Assembly: GCA_944385195.1 (NCBI GenBank) | Contig: CALWWH010000011.1 | Span: 1-6,249 of the forward strand | Source of the DNA: an uncultured Oscillospiraceae bacterium | GTDB lineage: Bacteria > Bacillota > Clostridia > Oscillospirales > Oscillospiraceae | Length of the DNA: 6,249 nucleotides | Direction of reading: 5' to 3' | Part shown: in pieces, positions 4,048 to 6,249 of the stretch | Position numbering within the stretch: position 1 is the stretch's first letter | How the letters are laid out: each line of letters begins with the position of its first letter | Notes under the pieces: model-generated | Databases searched by the model: none | The model's input: only the letters and a program-made list of their open reading frames with translations | Told to the model about the DNA's origin: nothing | Position numbers and translations under genes: made by a program

Positions 4048-5469
4048 ATGGAAAAGCTCTTTAAGCTCAGGCAAAACGGCACGACAGTCCGCACCGAGAT
4101 TGTGGCCGGCATCACCACGTTCATGACCATGGCCTACATCATCGCCCTCAACCCCAACCTGCTGACCAACTTTGACGTTGGCTCCAGCCTGTGGAACGGC
4201 GTATTCCTGGCAACCTGTATCGCCTCGGCCATCGGCATCTTCGTCATGGCCTTTGCCGCCAACAAGCCCTTTGCCATGGCCCCCGGTATGGGCCTGAACA
4301 GCTTCTTCGCCGTGGTTGTCGGGAACATCGCCGGCATCACCGGCATGAGCTATGTGGCCAGCTTCCAGGCAGCCCTGTGCATCATCCTCATTGAGGGAAT
4401 TGTCTTCCTGATCCTGTCCATCCTCAATGTCCGCGAGAAAATTGTCGCCGCCATCCCCCTGGGCGTCCGCTATGGCATCGCGCCAGCCATCGGCCTGATG
4501 CTGATGAACGTTGGCCTGGGTTCCAACGTAGGCGTCTACTCGGAGACCGGCGGCCCCTTTTATGCCATGCGCGACTTCTTCGGCGCACTGACCCCCGCCG
4601 TAGCGCAAGACGCCATGGGCTCCGGCTACGGCGTCATGATCCTCACCGTCGTAACCATGTTCGTGGGCCTGTTCGTCATGGTCATCCTCAGCAAGAAGGG
4701 CGTCAAGGCCTCTGTCCTGCTGGGCATGCTGGCAGCCTCCCTTATCTACTGGGCCGGCCAAGCCATCTTTTTGGACGTCAATCCCTTCGCGTCTTTGGCA
4801 ACGGCTTCTTTCGTCCCGCCCTTTGCTGACATGGCCGAGACGACGCTGTTTCAGTTCAACTTCAGCGCCCTGATGGAGGTGGGCTGGTTCACCGTCGTCA
4901 CCCTGATCATCACCTTCTGCATGATTGACATGTTCGACACCATCGGCACCCTGGTGGGCACCGCCTCCCGGGCCGGTATGGTCGACAAGGACGGCAACAT
5001 GCCCAACATGAAGCAGGCCCTGATGGCTGACGCCATCGGCACCATCGCCGGCGCCGCCACCGGCACCTCCACCGTGACGACCTTCATCGAGTCTGCTGCG
5101 GGCGTCGAAGCCGGCGGCCGCACGGGCCTGACCGCTCTGGTTACGGGTCTTTTGTTCCTGGCCTGCATCTTCCTGGCCCCCATTGCCGCCATCATCCCCG
5201 GCGCTGCAACCTCTGCGGCGCTGATCTACGTGGGCATTCTGATGCTTCAGGGGCTCAAAAACATCCACTTCGACGACATGGATCAGATGCTGCCCGTGGC
5301 CATTATGCTCATCGGCATGCCCATCTCCGGCTCCATTGGCCACGCCCTGGGCCTGGGCATGATCTGCTACACGGTCATCAAGCTCTTCTCCGGTAAGGGA
5401 AAAGAAGTCTCCGTGCTGACCTACATCATCTCCGCCCTGTTTCTGGTCAAATTCTTTGCCGTGGTGTAA
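4048..5469 (+). CDS. NCS2 family purine permease (guanine/hypoxanthine/adenine type)
   Basis: Predicted 473-aa inner-membrane transporter of the nucleobase-cation symporter 2 family, AzgA/PbuG-like branch, importing purine bases with protons. The N-terminus RTEIVAGITTFMTMAYIIALNP (15-36) is the family opening. AMAPGMGLNSFF (76-87), DMFDTIGTLVG (294-304) and GTSTVTTFIESAAGVEAGGR (339-358) are the conserved substrate- and ion-site stretches. Most of the rest is hydrophobic, consistent with the roughly 14 membrane segments of the fold. The ATG at 4048 follows AGGGAGG (4034-4040) by seven bases; reading upstream in frame would cross the promoter. The conserved segments seen are intact and length is near that of relatives. 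Which purine it prefers cannot be read from motifs alone. Transcribed alone from 3981-4009 and closed by the hairpin at 5474-5514. Confidence 0.92.
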   Translation: MEKLFKLRQNGTTVRTEIVAGITTFMTMAYIIALNPNLLTNFDVGSSLWNGVFLATCIASAIGIFVMAFAANKPFAMAPGMGLNSFFAVVVGNIAGITGMSYVASFQAALCIILIEGIVFLILSILNVREKIVAAIPLGVRYGIAPAIGLMLMNVGLGSNVGVYSETGGPFYAMRDFFGALTPAVAQDAMGSGYGVMILTVVTMFVGLFVMVILSKKGVKASVLLGMLAASLIYWAGQAIFLDVNPFASLATASFVPPFADMAETTLFQFNFSALMEVGWFTVVTLIITFCMIDMFDTIGTLVGTASRAGMVDKDGNMPNMKQALMADAIGTIAGAATGTSTVTTFIESAAGVEAGGRTGLTALVTGLLFLACIFLAPIAAIIPGAATSAALIYVGILMLQGLKNIHFDDMDQMLPVAIMLIGMPISGSIGHALGLGMICYTVIKLFSGKGKEVSVLTYIISALFLVKFFAVV

Positions 5470-5473
5470 CAAG

Positions 5474-5514
5474 AAGGACCTGCTGCAACCTTCGTTTTGC
5501 AGCAGGTCCTTTTT
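5474..5514. terminator. Strong rho-independent terminator shared by convergent genes
   Basis: The arm 5474-5488 (AAGGACCTGCTGCAA) pairs perfectly over 15 bp with 5497-5511, around an 8-nt loop, and a T run (5510-5514) ends the plus strand. It begins 5 nt after the permease stop. The minus-strand hemW stop TAA (5513-5515) lies inside the same T run, so hemW transcripts meet the hairpin immediately after their stop. On that strand the following tract (CTTCTTG) is weaker, so termination should be best for the permease. Confidence 0.9.
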
Positions 5515-6249
5515 ATACCCTCGCGCTGTGGTTTTGAATCTCCAGCAGCTCGCCAATGAGCTGATTGGATACTAAAAATCCGTTGGGCGTCAAGCGCCAC
5601 CGCCCGTCGGCGGTATGGTAGGCCAGGTTCTGCCCGGCGTACTGCTTAAGCTTCTCCTCCAGGGGGGCAAAGGGCATCAGATAGGTGCTCTGATACTCGT
5701 TCTCCTCGATGCCCCAGGCCGTGCGCAGGCGGAGCATCAGATACTCGCCGCCCCGCTCGCGCAGGGGGATGCTCTCACACTCACAGAGCATGTTCTCCCC
5801 GCCGCGCAGGCCCCGCAGATAGGTGTGCAGGTCGGCCTCATAGGTGTAGCGCTTGCCGGCAAAGTCGCTGGCGGCAGAGGGGCCGAAGCTGAGATACTCC
5901 CCACCCAGCCAATACTTGAGGTTGTGGCGGCAGGCATAGCCCTCCTGGGCGAAGTTGGAAATCTCGTACTGCTGGTAGCCGTAGCTGCCCAGGGTGCTGA
6001 CCGCGTAGAGGTACATGTCCGCCTGGGCGTCGTCATCCGGGAGGTTGACGCAGTCGCGGTAGTCGTAAAGCGGCGTCCCCGGCTCGACCTTCAAACCGTA
6101 GCAGGACATATGCTGCACCTGCAGCGCCAGGGCGCTGCGGAGGGTCTCGGCCCAGCCTTCGCGGGTCTGGTTTGGCAGGCCGTACATCAGGTCGATGCTG
6201 ATGTTCTCCAATCCGGCGATTTTGGCGTTCTCCACCGCCAGACGGGCCT
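5513..6249 (-). CDS. hemW: HemW-like radical SAM protein, 3' part (5' end outside window)
   Basis: The C-terminal 244 or so residues of a HemW protein, formerly annotated as oxygen-independent coproporphyrinogen III oxidase and now regarded as a haem chaperone. The recognisable order is ISIDLMYGLPNQT, HMSCYGLKVEPGTPLY, the HemW/HemN hallmark YEISNFAQEGYACRHNLKYW, then GEYLSFGPSAAS and a C-terminal winged-helix-like region ending in EIQNHSARV. Full-length members are about 375-380 aa, so roughly the first 130, with the CxxxCxxC cluster motif, lie past base 6249. The reading frame stays open to the window edge (ARLAVENAKIAG), and the GTG at 6233-6235 is an internal valine, not the start. Because the cysteine motif is not visible, HemW is favoured over a true HemN mainly from the C-terminal pattern. 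It converges with the permease gene across the shared terminator. Confidence 0.88.
   Translation of the reverse strand, partial: ARLAVENAKIAGLENISIDLMYGLPNQTREGWAETLRSALALQVQHMSCYGLKVEPGTPLYDYRDCVNLPDDDAQADMYLYAVSTLGSYGYQQYEISNFAQEGYACRHNLKYWLGGEYLSFGPSAASDFAGKRYTYEADLHTYLRGLRGGENMLCECESIPLRERGGEYLMLRLRTAWGIEENEYQSTYLMPFAPLEEKLKQYAGQNLAYHTADGRWRLTPNGFLVSNQLIGELLEIQNHSARV

Noticed and set aside
4021..5556. A 511-codon open frame antisense to the permease
   Set aside because: Its translation is rich in Gly, Asp, His and Gln with no recognisable domain, and it mirrors the codon bias of the permease gene. The plus-strand frame has complete NCS2 motifs, a promoter and a ribosome binding site.
6233..6235. 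GTG as the start codon of hemW
   Set aside because: The frame continues open to the window edge with residues that fit the HemW core, and the cluster-binding N-terminus is still missing at this point.

Overview
The window looks like ordinary chromosome from a moderately GC-rich Clostridia bacterium (Bacillota), probably Oscillospiraceae-like. This is inferred from strong GGAGG ribosome binding sites, sigma-A-type promoters, and the gene set: a PHP-type histidinol phosphatase, QueH, a two-OB-fold SSB-like protein and an NCS2 purine permease. No tRNA, rRNA, CRISPR array, insertion sequence or phage gene was seen. Coding density is high, and no stretch longer than 300 bases lacks a gene.

Layout. 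Bases 1-60 hold a perfect 17-bp hairpin that closes whatever lies upstream. A very good promoter at 102-130 starts a tight four-gene operon: a TM1586-type nitroreductase (165-929), a HisJ-like PHP phosphatase (932-1735), an RpiB/LacAB sugar-phosphate isomerase (1739-2179) and a hotdog thioesterase (2182-2631). The gaps are only 2-3 nt and each gene has its own ribosome binding site. The operon ends exactly where a convergent minus-strand gene ends (2632-3234), which encodes a 200-aa protein with two SSB-type OB folds.

Divergent from that gene, 53 bp away, is queH (3288-3869), epoxyqueuosine reductase of tRNA queuosine synthesis. Its start region is unusual. The ATG sits in the loop of a perfect inverted repeat and overlaps the stop of a 7-codon mini-ORF. 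The strongest Shine-Dalgarno sequence lies downstream of the ATG, in front of ACG codons.

A 178-bp gap follows with a GC-rich hairpin, an octamer direct repeat and a strong promoter (3981-4009). It leads into an NCS2 family purine permease (4048-5469). A strong terminator (5474-5514) separates this from the convergent 3' part of hemW (5513-6249, minus strand), which runs off the right edge.

How the genes fit together. The four-gene operon joins a flavin enzyme, two phosphosugar-type enzymes and an acyl-CoA-type thioesterase. No single known pathway explains the set, and no his genes are adjacent. QueH and the NCS2 permease both concern purine-like bases but have separate transcription signals. 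I found no convincing new multi-gene system. The points most worth a second look are the queH start region, the two-OB-fold SSB-like protein and the unexplained operon.
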